The notes beneath the pieces were generated by a model. That model searched no databases. It saw only the letters and a program-made list of their open reading frames with translations, and had not been told where the DNA came from. 64,000 nucleotides of DNA from Streptomyces sp. NBC_00820 (lineage in GTDB: Bacteria > Actinomycetota > Actinomycetes > Streptomycetales > Streptomycetaceae), in NCBI RefSeq assembly GCF_036347055.1, contig NZ_CP108882.1, forward strand, positions 62,001 through 126,000, given 5' to 3'. Positions 1-9,089 of this stretch are shown piece by piece (the stretch's first letter is position 1; every line of letters begins with the position of its first letter). A program made the translations under genes and the position numbers.

Positions 1-1
1 G

Positions 2-43
2 CTGTGCGACCTGCGCCGCGCCCATCTGGTCGAGGAGGACTGA
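2..43 (+). CDS. 3' end of an upstream gene (partial)
   Basis: Only the last 13 codons and the TGA stop are inside the window, so the product cannot be identified. The reading frame ends 3 bases before the ATG of the SMC gene, and its last codons (GAGGAGGAC) supply a strong ribosome-binding site for that gene. This tight packing implies one operon. In Wadjet systems the gene before the SMC subunit is normally the kite subunit JetB, so a JetB-like product is the natural guess, but nothing in these 13 residues proves it. Confidence 0.55.
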   Translation: MCDLRRAHLVEED

Positions 44-46
44 AGA

Positions 47-3000
47 ATGCTCCAACTGCGACGTATTCGTCTGGAGAACATCGGCCACCGCGCGGCCGGT
101 TTCAAATCGCTCGTCCTGGACCTGACCGGCGGTCCGGGCTCGATCGACGGCCGGCCCATGCAGCCCGTGGACGTGATCCTTTGGCTGCGCAACGGCGGCG
201 GCAAGTCCAGTCTGCTCTCTCTGTTCTTCAGCCTGCTACTGCCCGCCAAGAAGGACTTCATCGGGGCGCTCAAGTCCAAGTCGCTCGCCGAGTACATTCC
301 CGGCGAGCAGGTCTCGCACGTGATCGCTGAATGGGGAGACTCCGAACGGCCCACGGCCGGCGCGGTACTGGTGACCGGCGGGGTCTACCAGTGGCGCGAC
401 GGACAGCGCCCGGCCGACCTGAGCAGCGGGTGGGAACGGCTGGAACGCCGCTGGTATCTTCTGCGGCCTCAGCCCGGCGGGCTGGAACTGGACTCCCTGC
501 CCGTGCGTGCCGAGGATCTCCAGCTCAGCATGACCTCCTACGTCAAGGCCCTGGAAGCCGCGCACCAACTGCAGCGGCGGCTGCAGTTGGTGGTCGCGGA
601 GGAGCAGTACAGCTGGGAGGAGCAGCTGAGCAATCACGGTCTGGACCCTCAGGTCTTCATGATCCAGAAGGTCATGAACCAGGAAGAAGGAGGGATCACC
701 GAGCTGTTCAAGTTCCGCACGGCCGAGGAGTTCATCAACTTCCTCATCGACATGATCGTCGATGCCGCCGCACCCACGGCAGCACGTGCGGCGCTGTCCA
801 AACACGCCGACAAACTGGCGGCCCGGCCCGCACGGGAACTGGAACAGCGGTTCCTCGCCGAGGCCGTCCTGCGGCTGCGACCGGTGCAGAAGGCCACGGC
901 GGAAGCCGCCCTCGCCGAGCAGGCACTGGGCCGGCAGGTCCAGCTGGCCCGACGTGCCGGCGAGCACTTCCAGACCCAGGCCGCCCATCTGGAGCAGGAG
1001 TCGGGCTCATTGCGCGAACGCGCCGAGGCCTACGCGCAGGAGGCACAGGAGGCCGACGACCGGGTCGAGGGCCGGGGCCACCGCGTGGCCGCGGTGAGCG
1101 AGGCGGCCGCGCGGCTGCGGGTGAGCGACTGTGCGAGCGAGCATGCCGGGCGCATCGAGGCGGCCGACTCCGCCGAGCGGGAACACACGGCATGGCAGGC
1201 GGTTCCCCTGCTCATGGACCTGGCGGGCCGGGAGACCGAGCTGCGGCAGGTCAAACAGTTGCTGGAAGATCTCCACAGCGAGCAGGCCCCGCTGCGGGAG
1301 GCCGTGGAGCAGGCGGGCACCGCCCTGTACGCGAGGCTCGAAGAGGGGCTCGGCCGGCTCTCGGGCGAGGAGGAACAGGCCCGCGCCGAACTTGAGACGG
1401 CCGCCGCCCGGCTCCAGGCGGCCGAGCGGGAGTTCGAGAAGACGGTGAGCGCGATCGGCCGCGCGGACAGCCGCGCGGCCTCGGCCGAAGCCCGCTGCGC
1501 GGAAGGAGAGGCGGAGATCGTGGCCGCCCGTGCGAGCGGGGTTCTCGGAGGGCAGGAGGAGCCGCATGCCGCTCTGGAACGCCTCACCCGCGAGGAAGAG
1601 ACCTCCCGGGAACAGGTGGAGCAGGCGCGGCGCCAACGGGAGGCAGCACGGGAGCGGAGCACCGGCATCGCGACAGAACGTCTGTCGTGCGCCGACCAGC
1701 TCAGTACCGCACGGCAGCGGCACGACCAAGTGTGGGACCAGTGGAACGCATTGGCGCGCGAACGCCGTGACCTGGCAGCCGAGCCGCGTCTGGCAGAACT
1801 GGCGGGCACCGGCGGCGAATCGGTGGATGTGGACGCGGTGGGCAGCGACCTCATCGCGCTGCTCACCGACCAGGTCGCCCACGCAGACACGGAACTGGCC
1901 GCCGAGCATGCCCGGGCGTCGGAGGACCGGCGGCTGCGCGACGCGCTGGAGCAGGACGGGTTCTGTCCGCCGCCCCGGGAGGTCGAACGGGCGGTTGCCG
2001 CCCTGCAGAACCGCGGTGCCAACGCCGTTTCGGGAATGCAGTTCCTGCGCGAGACCCTGCCCGCCCACCGGCACGACGAGGTCATCGCGGCCATCCCCCA
2101 GCTGATCGGCGGGGTGGTCATCTGCGGGCCGGTGCCCGGTGGTGACCTGGCGGCTCTGGCCCGGCAGGCCGACGTCTCGCTGCCCACGGTGATCGCCGTG
2201 AGCAGCGACGACGAGGCGCGGGCTCTGCTCTTGCGGGAACCGGGAAACATCGCCGTCCTGCCCGTCCGCCCCTCGGCTCTCGACCTGGAGGCGGGAGAGG
2301 AGGAACTGCGCCGCGTCACCGCGCGTTTGGACACACTGGAGGACCGCCTCCGGGCCGTCACCAAACGGCGCGAGGGCGACCGTGCCCTCTGCGGGCGGCT
2401 GCGGGCGCACCTGGAATCGTTCGGGCCCCGGGCACGCGCCGCGCGGGAGGAACTGCTCAGCCGGCTCGACGACGAAGTGAACACGCTCACCGAACGCACC
2501 AGCATGCTGGCCCGCGAGGCAGAGGAAGCCGCGCAAAGCGCGGGCCAAGCGGAACGACGGCTCGCCCAGCACACGGACACGCTGATGGCGCTCGCCCAGA
2601 CGCTTCCCCAGGTCCGGGCCCTGGAAGTGGCGGTCCGCGCCACTGCGCACTGGACGGCAGAACGCCGGCAGGCCCGGACCGAGGCACGCGAACACCGCGC
2701 CGCCGTGCAGCAGTTGAAGAAGCGGTGCACGAACGCCGAGGGGCAAAGACGGACCGCGGAGGCAACGCTTGGGCAGTGCCGGGAGCGTGGGGAACGCTGG
2801 GCCGGCTGGCTGGAAGAGATCCGCCAGGAACTCACGGATGAAGTCCGCAGCCGGACACATCCGGCCACGGTACCGGGCGGGAGCCTGCAGGCGCTGCGTG
2901 AGCGCTGGGGCCAGGCCCGTCGGGACTGGCGCGACGGCATCAGCGACACCACGCTGCAGCAGCGGCTCACCGCCGCCCAGACGGCCATCGACGCTCTCAA

Positions 3001-4618
3001 CCAGGACCTTTCACGGGCTGGTTCCGCGGCACGCGCGCGGGCGGCAGAGCTCGCCCAGCAGGCCGGGGCAGCCGACACCGACCGCCTCACTGACCGCATC
3101 GCCTGCGCAGCGGAGGCTCGCAGGAAGGCCGACCGGGCCGAGCACGAAGCGGATCTCCTCCACCGCCAGGCCCTGGAGGCTCACCAGAAGGCGGCCGAAG
3201 CCCTGGACGACCTTGCTCCCGGCACGGAGCGGATCTCCTTCCCCAGCGTCCGAGCCGCCCAGGAGGAACTGCGCGCAGAAGAGGAGCGGCTGGAGCAGGA
3301 CCGCACGCTGGCCCAGGTGCGGCGCCTGGACACCGAGCGCACGCACCGCTCCGCCGACCTGGCGGCCGGCCAGGCCGCACAGCTTCGGCAGTCGGCGGGC
3401 AGTCTCAACGCGGCCGCCGACCGCCAGCCCGGCCAGGGCAACGACGGCGACCTGGAACCGGGCGTGGACGCGCTGCTCCTTGAACGGCACGGCCTGTCCG
3501 CCCTCACCGTGCGGTCCCTGCAGCCGCAGGACGCCGAGCGAATCAAGGACGTCATCACCCGCGAGGTCTTCCAGGCGATCCGCGCCCACGACGACGCCAA
3601 GAACGCCCTGCGCAAGTACGTACAGCAAGTGGAACGGCTCGCCCTGCAGCCGGAGTACGCGGCCGTCGTCGACGGCCGACTGCGCGAACGCCTGCAACAG
3701 GACCTCAGCCTGCAGCCCCGGCTGGCCGCGCTGCTGGAGGACATCGAGGAACGCGAACGACAGGTCACCGGGCTGCTCGCCGAGTCCGAGGAGGACCATG
3801 CCCGGGTCGTCGACGCCTGCGCGAGCACGGTCGAAGCCGTCCTCGACAGTGTGGAGGAAGTAGCACGCCACTCCCGGCTGCCCGGGAATCTGGGCAGCTG
3901 GTCCAAGCAGCGGTTCCTGTCGCTGGAGCTGCGCCAGCGCGCCCGCGGGGACGAACTCGCGCGCAGGCTGTCCGCCGAGGTCGACCGGCTCATCTCCTCG
4001 CTGCCGGCCGGCGCCGCCGGCCGGGCCAGCGCCCTGCCCGACGCGATGCCACTGGCCAAGCAGCTGGTCCTGGCGGCGCTCGGCGGCCACGGCAACATCA
4101 TCGCGCGCATCATCAAGCCGACACAGAACCTGGACACCGTCGAACGTGAGTCCGTCACCGAGATCCAGAAATTCAGCGGCGGCGAACTCCTGACCGTCTC
4201 CGTGCTGCTGTACTGCACACTCGCCCGGATGCGTGCCGCCCAGCGCGACCGCCGCGTCCCCGGCGGCGTGGGCACACTCGTCCTGGACAACCCTTTCGGA
4301 AAGGCCAACTACGGGCCGTTCGTCGATCTGCAGCGCCGCGTCGCCGGTGCCCACGGCATCCAGCTCGTGTACACCACCGGTTCCAACGATCGCCCGGCAC
4401 TGGGCCGTTTCCCCCTCATCGTCCGCATGCGCAATGGTATGGACCTGCACACCAAGCGCCGCTACGTCCAGATCCTCGAGCGCTACGGTGACGCCGTCGC
4501 GGACGGTGTCACCCGCGCCCAGGACGAGGGCATCGCCTCCGCCCGCCTCCTGCGCCGCAGCGTCCTTGCTCCTGACGCCCCACAAACCCCCGAAGTGGAT
4601 GCCGGGGATGCCGGATGA
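47..4618 (+). CDS. SMC/MukB-like ATPase, Wadjet JetC-like
   Basis: This 1523-residue protein has the architecture of an SMC ATPase. A Walker A loop lies at residues 49-55 (NGGGKSS). Long Glu/Arg/Ala-rich coiled-coil arms run from about 280 to 620 and 750 to 1350, separated by a non-coiled, hinge-like segment near 630-720. The ABC signature FSGGE is at 1376-1380 and a Walker B strand ends in LVLDNPFG near 1411-1418. Wadjet JetC is known to form a DNA-extruding motor that recognises small circular DNA and hands it to the nuclease JetD. Here the following gene is JetD-like and overlaps by ATGA, which supports that role. Oddly, the usual catalytic Glu after the Walker B Asp is Asn (D1414-N1415). 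The start is fixed by an ideal GAGGAGGA site. The assignment to a specific Wadjet type is not possible from sequence reading, and kleisin and kite subunits would lie before the window. Confidence 0.75.
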   Translation: MLQLRRIRLENIGHRAAGFKSLVLDLTGGPGSIDGRPMQPVDVILWLRNGGGKSSLLSLFFSLLLPAKKDFIGALKSKSLAEYIPGEQVSHVIAEWGDSERPTAGAVLVTGGVYQWRDGQRPADLSSGWERLERRWYLLRPQPGGLELDSLPVRAEDLQLSMTSYVKALEAAHQLQRRLQLVVAEEQYSWEEQLSNHGLDPQVFMIQKVMNQEEGGITELFKFRTAEEFINFLIDMIVDAAAPTAARAALSKHADKLAARPARELEQRFLAEAVLRLRPVQKATAEAALAEQALGRQVQLARRAGEHFQTQAAHLEQESGSLRERAEAYAQEAQEADDRVEGRGHRVAAVSEAAARLRVSDCASEHAGRIEAADSAEREHTAWQAVPLLMDLAGRETELRQVKQLLEDLHSEQAPLREAVEQAGTALYARLEEGLGRLSGEEEQARAELETAAARLQAAEREFEKTVSAIGRADSRAASAEARCAEGEAEIVAARASGVLGGQEEPHAALERLTREEETSREQVEQARRQREAARERSTGIATERLSCADQLSTARQRHDQVWDQWNALARERRDLAAEPRLAELAGTGGESVDVDAVGSDLIALLTDQVAHADTELAAEHARASEDRRLRDALEQDGFCPPPREVERAVAALQNRGANAVSGMQFLRETLPAHRHDEVIAAIPQLIGGVVICGPVPGGDLAALARQADVSLPTVIAVSSDDEARALLLREPGNIAVLPVRPSALDLEAGEEELRRVTARLDTLEDRLRAVTKRREGDRALCGRLRAHLESFGPRARAAREELLSRLDDEVNTLTERTSMLAREAEEAAQSAGQAERRLAQHTDTLMALAQTLPQVRALEVAVRATAHWTAERRQARTEAREHRAAVQQLKKRCTNAEGQRRTAEATLGQCRERGERWAGWLEEIRQELTDEVRSRTHPATVPGGSLQALRERWGQARRDWRDGISDTTLQQRLTAAQTAIDALNQDLSRAGSAARARAAELAQQAGAADTDRLTDRIACAAEARRKADRAEHEADLLHRQALEAHQKAAEALDDLAPGTERISFPSVRAAQEELRAEEERLEQDRTLAQVRRLDTERTHRSADLAAGQAAQLRQSAGSLNAAADRQPGQGNDGDLEPGVDALLLERHGLSALTVRSLQPQDAERIKDVITREVFQAIRAHDDAKNALRKYVQQVERLALQPEYAAVVDGRLRERLQQDLSLQPRLAALLEDIEERERQVTGLLAESEEDHARVVDACASTVEAVLDSVEEVARHSRLPGNLGSWSKQRFLSLELRQRARGDELARRLSAEVDRLISSLPAGAAGRASALPDAMPLAKQLVLAALGGHGNIIARIIKPTQNLDTVERESVTEIQKFSGGELLTVSVLLYCTLARMRAAQRDRRVPGGVGTLVLDNPFGKANYGPFVDLQRRVAGAHGIQLVYTTGSNDRPALGRFPLIVRMRNGMDLHTKRRYVQILERYGDAVADGVTRAQDEGIASARLLRRSVLAPDAPQTPEVDAGDAG

Positions 4619-5739
4619 GCGCCGCCGACCGTATGGCCGTCCACCTCGCCCAGCAGTCCCGCCAGCGCGTCGACTTCGATGCGCTGGCGGGCGCCGCCGA
4701 CGCAGGCGACTCCAGTCTGGCCACCTCGCCCGGGCGCCGCCGCATCCTCGCCGACGCGGCTCAGACCCTCCAACAGCGTGGCCTGGCCCAGTTGCCCAAG
4801 GGCAGCGCCGGCTGGGACTGCAGCGCCCACCCGCCGCTGCCCCGGTGGGTCAAGCGCCTGCAGTCCGCCCGCTCGTCCCGGCCCCGGCCGGCGCCCCGGG
4901 CGTTCGTGGAACAGCTGTCCTTCGCCGGCACCCTGAACCTGACCGCCGCCGACCACGCGCTTCTCGGCCCCCTCAACACGCTGCTGCGGGACCAGCCGGA
5001 TGCCGAGATCGTTCCGATCGCCGACCGCTCCTACCAGTTGTACGGCGACGAGAAACGCCTCAAGGACATCGACCGCCACCATCTCGTGGTCAAAGGGCTC
5101 CTCGACGTCGCCGTGCATCTTCGGGCCCGGCCCACCCCCGCCCCGCTGGCCATGTTCGAACTCGGGCCCGCACCCTGGATGCTCGTCGTGGAGAACACCG
5201 CCGCGTTCACCAGCCTGCGGGAGATCTTCGGCGCCTGGCCCGACCGCAGCCAGGTGGGCTGGCTCGGCTTCGGATCCGGTGACCAGCTCGTCGCCTCCAT
5301 CCCCACCGCCCTGACTTCCTTCCGCGAACGCGACCACCCTGTGGAGACCCTGTTGATGTACGCGGACCTCGACCTCGACGGCCTGCACTGCGCCCAGCAG
5401 ACCAGCCACCGCGCACAGGCCGCCGGCCTTCCCCCGCTGCTGCCCGCCACCGGCCTCTACCATGCCCTCCTCACCGGGCGGCCGCGCCCTCACCCACCCG
5501 CCACCACCGACGAAGCCCTCGCCGCGGCCGCCTGGCTCCCGCCCCACATCGCACCGTCAGTCGCGCAGCTGCTCACCGACGGCCTGGTTCTGCGACAAGA
5601 AGCCCTCCCCCTGCCCTGTCTCCGCGCGCTACTCGCTCCGGGTGCGCCCCTGCTGCCTCAGCTGCGCGACGGCGCCCCGCAGCAAAGACCGACCACGCCG
5701 GCGTTTCCCCAGCCCTGGCCGTCGCCCTGGACACGCTGA
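4615..5739 (+). CDS. JetD-like toprim nuclease of a Wadjet-type system
   Basis: The 374-residue protein carries the landmarks of JetD (DUF3322/DUF2220). There is a YGDEKRLKDI element at 143-152 like the usual FGDEK motif, then VENTAAF with Glu193. A GFGSGDQL loop follows at 218-225, and the acidic YADLDLDGL strand has D251, D253 and D255. The last two parts form the toprim metal site. JetD is known to cleave plasmid DNA loaded by the SMC complex JetABC. The start codon overlaps the SMC stop codon (ATGA), so translation is probably coupled and the two products should be made in step. Length is close to the family norm. The main uncertainty is how diverged this Wadjet branch is. Confidence 0.75.
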   Translation: MSAADRMAVHLAQQSRQRVDFDALAGAADAGDSSLATSPGRRRILADAAQTLQQRGLAQLPKGSAGWDCSAHPPLPRWVKRLQSARSSRPRPAPRAFVEQLSFAGTLNLTAADHALLGPLNTLLRDQPDAEIVPIADRSYQLYGDEKRLKDIDRHHLVVKGLLDVAVHLRARPTPAPLAMFELGPAPWMLVVENTAAFTSLREIFGAWPDRSQVGWLGFGSGDQLVASIPTALTSFRERDHPVETLLMYADLDLDGLHCAQQTSHRAQAAGLPPLLPATGLYHALLTGRPRPHPPATTDEALAAAAWLPPHIAPSVAQLLTDGLVLRQEALPLPCLRALLAPGAPLLPQLRDGAPQQRPTTPAFPQPWPSPWTR

Positions 5740-5779
5740 AGGCCTCGTGCCATCCGGACAAGAGATACACAAGCGCTGG

Positions 5780-5801
5780 TGTCAGTGCGTACCGGTAGCG
5801 T
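5780..5801 (+). promoter_or_regulatory. RecA-NDp/PafBC-type promoter of the CBASS-like operon
   Basis: TGTCAGTG at 5780-5787, 8 bases, then TAGCGT at 5796-5801. This matches the mycobacterial RecA-NDp consensus TTGTCRGTG-N8-TAN3T, bound by the DNA-damage activator PafBC. The ATG of the next gene begins 7 bases after the -10-like hexamer, with no Shine-Dalgarno sequence, which fits a leaderless transcript. Regulation by a PafBC homologue is inferred. Confidence 0.7.
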
Positions 5802-5807
5802 TCCTGC

Positions 5808-6353
5808 ATGCCGGAAACCTCCCAGCCGACCGAAGCCGAACGTCGCCAGGCCATCTCAGACGAGCTGGAACGCCTTGAGGAGAGTGCGAAGTACAGCGCG
5901 CAATCTCAGTTCGAGCAAGCCAAGCGTTGGCGCCTAATCAATCTATGGCTGGGCGTGCCGGCAAGCGGTCTGGCGGCCATCGCCGGTGCCATGGCCCTGG
6001 TGACGGCCGCCGGGCGCGTGATCGCCGGGCTGGTTGCCCTCGCTGCCGCTGTCCTGGGGGCAATCTTGACCACCATCAACGCATCGCACCGGATGAACCA
6101 GGCCGCCGCCGCAGCAAACGCCTACCTCGAGATCCAAACCGCCGCTCGCCAGGCCCGTGAAATCGATCTCCCGGCATGGACCGTGGAAGAGGCTCGGAGC
6201 GGGCTGGCTGAAATCACTGCGCGACGCGACGAACAGAACAAGACCGCCGAACCTCCCAGCCGACGCTCCTACCTGCGTGGCAAAGCGAATGTCGACGGCG
6301 GCGGCCAATCCTACGCGGTCGACACGTCCGCCAACCAGCCCGAAGGGCACTAG
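5808..6353 (+). CDS. SLATT-domain two-TM membrane effector (CBASS-like)
   Basis: The 181-residue protein has a charged N-terminal helix, two adjacent membrane segments at about 44-66 and 71-92, and a soluble C-terminal region. The layout, and the NASHRMNQAA stretch right after the second helix, match the SLATT family (SMODS and SLOG-associating 2TM effectors). SLATT proteins are known as predicted pore-forming effectors beside CD-NTases. The next gene, 9 bases downstream, is a CD-NTase, so this is probably the killer protein of a two-gene CBASS-like system, acting at the inner membrane when a cyclic nucleotide is made. The ATG lies 7 bases after a RecA-NDp-type -10 hexamer and has no ribosome-binding site, so leaderless translation is likely. 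Confidence 0.8.
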   Translation: MPETSQPTEAERRQAISDELERLEESAKYSAQSQFEQAKRWRLINLWLGVPASGLAAIAGAMALVTAAGRVIAGLVALAAAVLGAILTTINASHRMNQAAAAANAYLEIQTAARQAREIDLPAWTVEEARSGLAEITARRDEQNKTAEPPSRRSYLRGKANVDGGGQSYAVDTSANQPEGH

Positions 6354-6362
6354 AGAGCAGAT

Positions 6363-7232
6363 ATGGCACTCTCCGTGAATCAGGGGTTCGACCTCTTCTT
6401 GCAGCAGTTGACGCCCACCGCGGGCGAGCGCGACGCCAAGGCGCGCCATCGGCGCAGTGTGGAGACCTCGTTGCAGGCCGCGGCCTTCGGAGTATCTCTG
6501 TTCCGAGAGACAGGGTCGTTCACTCATGGGACGGGGGTCCGCGGGCACTGCGACGTAGATCTTCTGGCCAGCATCAAGGCAGGCCGCCCGAACAGTTCGG
6601 ACACCGCCCTGGGCTGGGTGAAGTCGGCTCTCCAGGCGAGTTTTCCCTCCACCCAGGTCGTCATACGGCGCCCTACAGTCCAGATTCGATTCACTGCCGG
6701 CGCGGAGACATGGGAGGTTCTTCCCGCTTTTCTTACATTTCGCGGTGGTGACACGTCGGTCTACGACATCCCCGGAGCCGCCGGCGGGTGGATGGACACC
6801 GCCCCCACGGCGCACCTGGAGTACGTGAACGAAGTCAACCAGCGGCCTGTTGCGGTCGGCGGCGCCAAGAAGCTCGCCCGGTTGGCCAAGGCCTGGAAGT
6901 ACTACAACAACGTGCCGGTCTCCTCCTTCTACCTGGAGATGCGCGCCGCCCAGTACATGGCAGGTGAGCCGAACTTCATCGCGGTCTGGGACATATGCGG
7001 TCTCCTGGAGAAGCTGGATGACCATCAACTCGCGTCCATGAACGACCCCAAGAACAAAGCCGGACGCTTCGCCGCATGCTCCAGCGATGCGACTCGTCAA
7101 GACGCACTCTCCAAGCTCAGGACGGGAGCAATCCGCGCCAGGAAGGCACTCGACGCTTATCACAAGGACGATCACGCCACCGCGTTCACCTATCTCAGTC
7201 TGCTCTTCGGGGGCCGTTTCCCCAGCCGCTGA
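6363..7232 (+). CDS. CD-NTase-like nucleotidyltransferase (SMODS family)
   Basis: The 289-residue protein has the polymerase-beta-type nucleotidyltransferase signature: GS at 51-52, then HCDVDLL with D64 and D66. A third acidic position is probably E118 in TWEVLPAF. A helical C-terminal half follows, as in SMODS/CD-NTase enzymes, and the length is typical. Such enzymes make cyclic di- or trinucleotides on phage infection and activate a neighbouring effector. That effector should be the SLATT protein just upstream. No Cap2/Cap3 (E1/E2 or JAB) or HORMA/TRIP13 genes are next to it, so the system would be a minimal type I CBASS. The product nucleotide cannot be read from the sequence. The start follows a purine-rich stretch (AGAGAGCAGAT) 10 bases after the SLATT stop. 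Confidence 0.8.
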   Translation: MALSVNQGFDLFLQQLTPTAGERDAKARHRRSVETSLQAAAFGVSLFRETGSFTHGTGVRGHCDVDLLASIKAGRPNSSDTALGWVKSALQASFPSTQVVIRRPTVQIRFTAGAETWEVLPAFLTFRGGDTSVYDIPGAAGGWMDTAPTAHLEYVNEVNQRPVAVGGAKKLARLAKAWKYYNNVPVSSFYLEMRAAQYMAGEPNFIAVWDICGLLEKLDDHQLASMNDPKNKAGRFAACSSDATRQDALSKLRTGAIRARKALDAYHKDDHATAFTYLSLLFGGRFPSR

Positions 7233-7554
7233 CTTGCTTTGCAGACGGTCCAGTCAACTATTCCGGTCAGCGTGAGCGATCCGCGCTTTATCTCAGCTCG
7301 GTCCTGTGCGTGACTCGGCGGCGTCCCTGGAATCGTCCTCCCCGGTCGCCCCGTTGAGCCCGTTTTGGGACCGAATGCGGCACAGCAGCGTGCACGCCAT
7401 CCGGTCCAGGTGAACAGACCCCGACAGCAGGCAGGAGTTGCATCCACGAGAACGCTCGCCGTCAATCGATCAGGCCGAGGGCCGGTATCGTGGTCACGCC
7501 TGTGCGTCGCCTGAGGAAGCCGCGCCGGTAGCACGTCATTGGGAGAGGCTTTCC
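7233..7554. other. Intergenic region, no gene seen
   Basis: About 320 bases between the CD-NTase and the AbiEii-type gene. I see no convincing coding frame, strong hairpin or RecA-NDp-type box. A TATCGT hexamer near 7488 could be a -10 element for the next gene, but no matching -35 is clear. Confidence 0.5.
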
Positions 7555-8799
7555 ATGATCAGCCGTGACGAGATCGACGCGAAAAGCGCGGAACTCGGAG
7601 TCGACCCGTCCCATGTTCAGCGGGACTACGTCTTCGGCTGGTTCCTCGCCGGGCTCTACGGAGAGAGCCGGCTCGCCGACCGTCTCGTCCTCAAGGGCGG
7701 AAACGCTTTACGGAAGGGGTATTTCGGGGCGACGCGCTTCTCCGAAGATCTCGATTTCGCCTCCCCCGGCCCTATCGACGCCCAGGACTTCCGTGAAGCG
7801 CTCAACGAGATCGGGCGGATGGCGCAGGCCAGAACAGGGGTCCAGTTCCATCTCGATCGCACTGAGCAGCTCAGCAGGCACAGGATCAACCGGGAACAGA
7901 CGGTCTACACGTACCAGTTGCTCTTCACCGACTTCTACGGCACGACCAGCAGCATGCCTGTGACCCTGCACCTGGACGTCACCGAGTTCACCCGCCTTCA
8001 ACTGCCCCCGCAGTCGCGCACGCTCATTCACCCCTACAGCGACCATGCGGCCTGCACTGCGGACCTGACGGTGATCAGCTTGGAAGAGGCTCTTGCGGAC
8101 AAACTCAAGTGTCTCCTGCAGCGCCGCTCCATCCGCGACTTGTTCGACCTCACCTATTCGACGTTCGTCAACAGTGAGATCCCCGTCAACCGGCGCAGCC
8201 TGGTCAGAACGTTCCTCCGGAAGACCATCTTCTCTCCCAGCCCCGCTGCGGCCCTGAACCTGCTCACTGCCATTCCCTTCGACGGCATGCAGTCCCTGTG
8301 GGACACGACGATCACCTGCGCCCGTGACAGCCTGCCTGAGTTCACCAGCACGGTGGCACGCTGGAAAAGCGAACTGGACCTACTCTTCGCCGATTTCCGC
8401 ACCGGCCACAGCACTCAAGCCGCCTTCTATCCAGCGCACCTACGGACACCGATCATGGAGGCCGGTGCCGAGCAGAAACTGATGCTCCTGACCTACGAGG
8501 GGCGGCAGCGCCTGGTTGAGCCCTATGCCCTGCGTTTCAAAAGACGCGAGGACGGGGTCGCGCAGGAGTATCTGTACGTCTACGACCGCACCGGCGGGCG
8601 CTCTCGTCCCGGCATCAAGTCCTTCTTCCACTACCGGATCAGCGGTCTGAGCGTCACGGACGATCACTTCGAGCCGCGGTACGAGATCGAACTCGCAAAG
8701 GCCGGCGAATTCAGCGACCGCCTCGGGTTCAGCCGCGGTCGCACCATCGGCCGCCCCACCACAGCCAGGGCCAGACCGCGCACGGGACGACGACGATAG
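7555..8799 (+). CDS. AbiEii/AbiGii-type nucleotidyltransferase with WYL-like C-terminus
   Basis: The 414-residue product contains the AbiEii hallmark motifs KGGNALRKGY (47-56) and RFSEDLDF (61-68), where S63 and the two Asp (D65, D67) form the nucleotidyltransferase site. A helical middle region includes EEALADKLKCLLQRR and RDLFDL, as in the family. AbiEii toxins are known to transfer nucleotides to tRNA and arrest growth during phage infection. The usual antitoxin AbiEi is absent on both sides. Instead, residues from about 302 to 385 look like a WYL sensor fold: LTYEGRQRLVEPYAL, then YLYVYD, a Lys/Phe-rich strand, and FEPRYEIEL. I infer that a built-in ligand sensor may replace the antitoxin. 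An upstream in-frame extension exists, but this ATG has a GGGAGAGG site 8 bases before it and starts at the conserved helix. Confidence 0.72.
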   Translation: MISRDEIDAKSAELGVDPSHVQRDYVFGWFLAGLYGESRLADRLVLKGGNALRKGYFGATRFSEDLDFASPGPIDAQDFREALNEIGRMAQARTGVQFHLDRTEQLSRHRINREQTVYTYQLLFTDFYGTTSSMPVTLHLDVTEFTRLQLPPQSRTLIHPYSDHAACTADLTVISLEEALADKLKCLLQRRSIRDLFDLTYSTFVNSEIPVNRRSLVRTFLRKTIFSPSPAAALNLLTAIPFDGMQSLWDTTITCARDSLPEFTSTVARWKSELDLLFADFRTGHSTQAAFYPAHLRTPIMEAGAEQKLMLLTYEGRQRLVEPYALRFKRREDGVAQEYLYVYDRTGGRSRPGIKSFFHYRISGLSVTDDHFEPRYEIELAKAGEFSDRLGFSRGRTIGRPTTARARPRTGRRR

Positions 8800-9022
8800 T
8801 CCGAACTCGGTCACATCACTGCGCCCATGCCGTCTGAGAAGCCAGTACAGCGGGAACCAGGCTAAAGTCAGGGCGAGTTCACCACAGGCCTGCCCCCTTA
8901 CGTACTGCCCAGCAGCCAGCATCGTGGCAACACTCGGCCTCGAACCGCTGACGGCATCTGCAGGTCCAACCGCAGCGGAACTGCCCGCACCTGCCGTCCC
9001 CCGGCAGTGGCACGCTCTCGCC

Positions 9023-9044
9023 TGTCAGTCTGGCCCTCTACGCT
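9023..9044 (+). promoter_or_regulatory. RecA-NDp/PafBC-type promoter of the 1676-residue STAND gene
   Basis: TGTCAGTC at 9023-9030, 8 bases, TACGCT at 9039-9044. Compared with TTGTCRGTG-N8-TAN3T, only the final base of the first box deviates within TGTCRGTG. Transcription would start near 9051, leaving a leader of about 39 bases with an AGGA ribosome site before the GTG start. Damage control is inferred. Confidence 0.6.
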
Positions 9045-9089
9045 GGAATTTCATGCGCGACGGGGCGGCAGAACGGTCTGAGGACGGCA

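Noticed and set aside
236..4585. Long minus-strand frames opposite the SMC gene
   Set aside because: They are mirror frames created by GC-rich third positions; no domains or ribosome sites, and the plus-strand protein has clear ATPase motifs.
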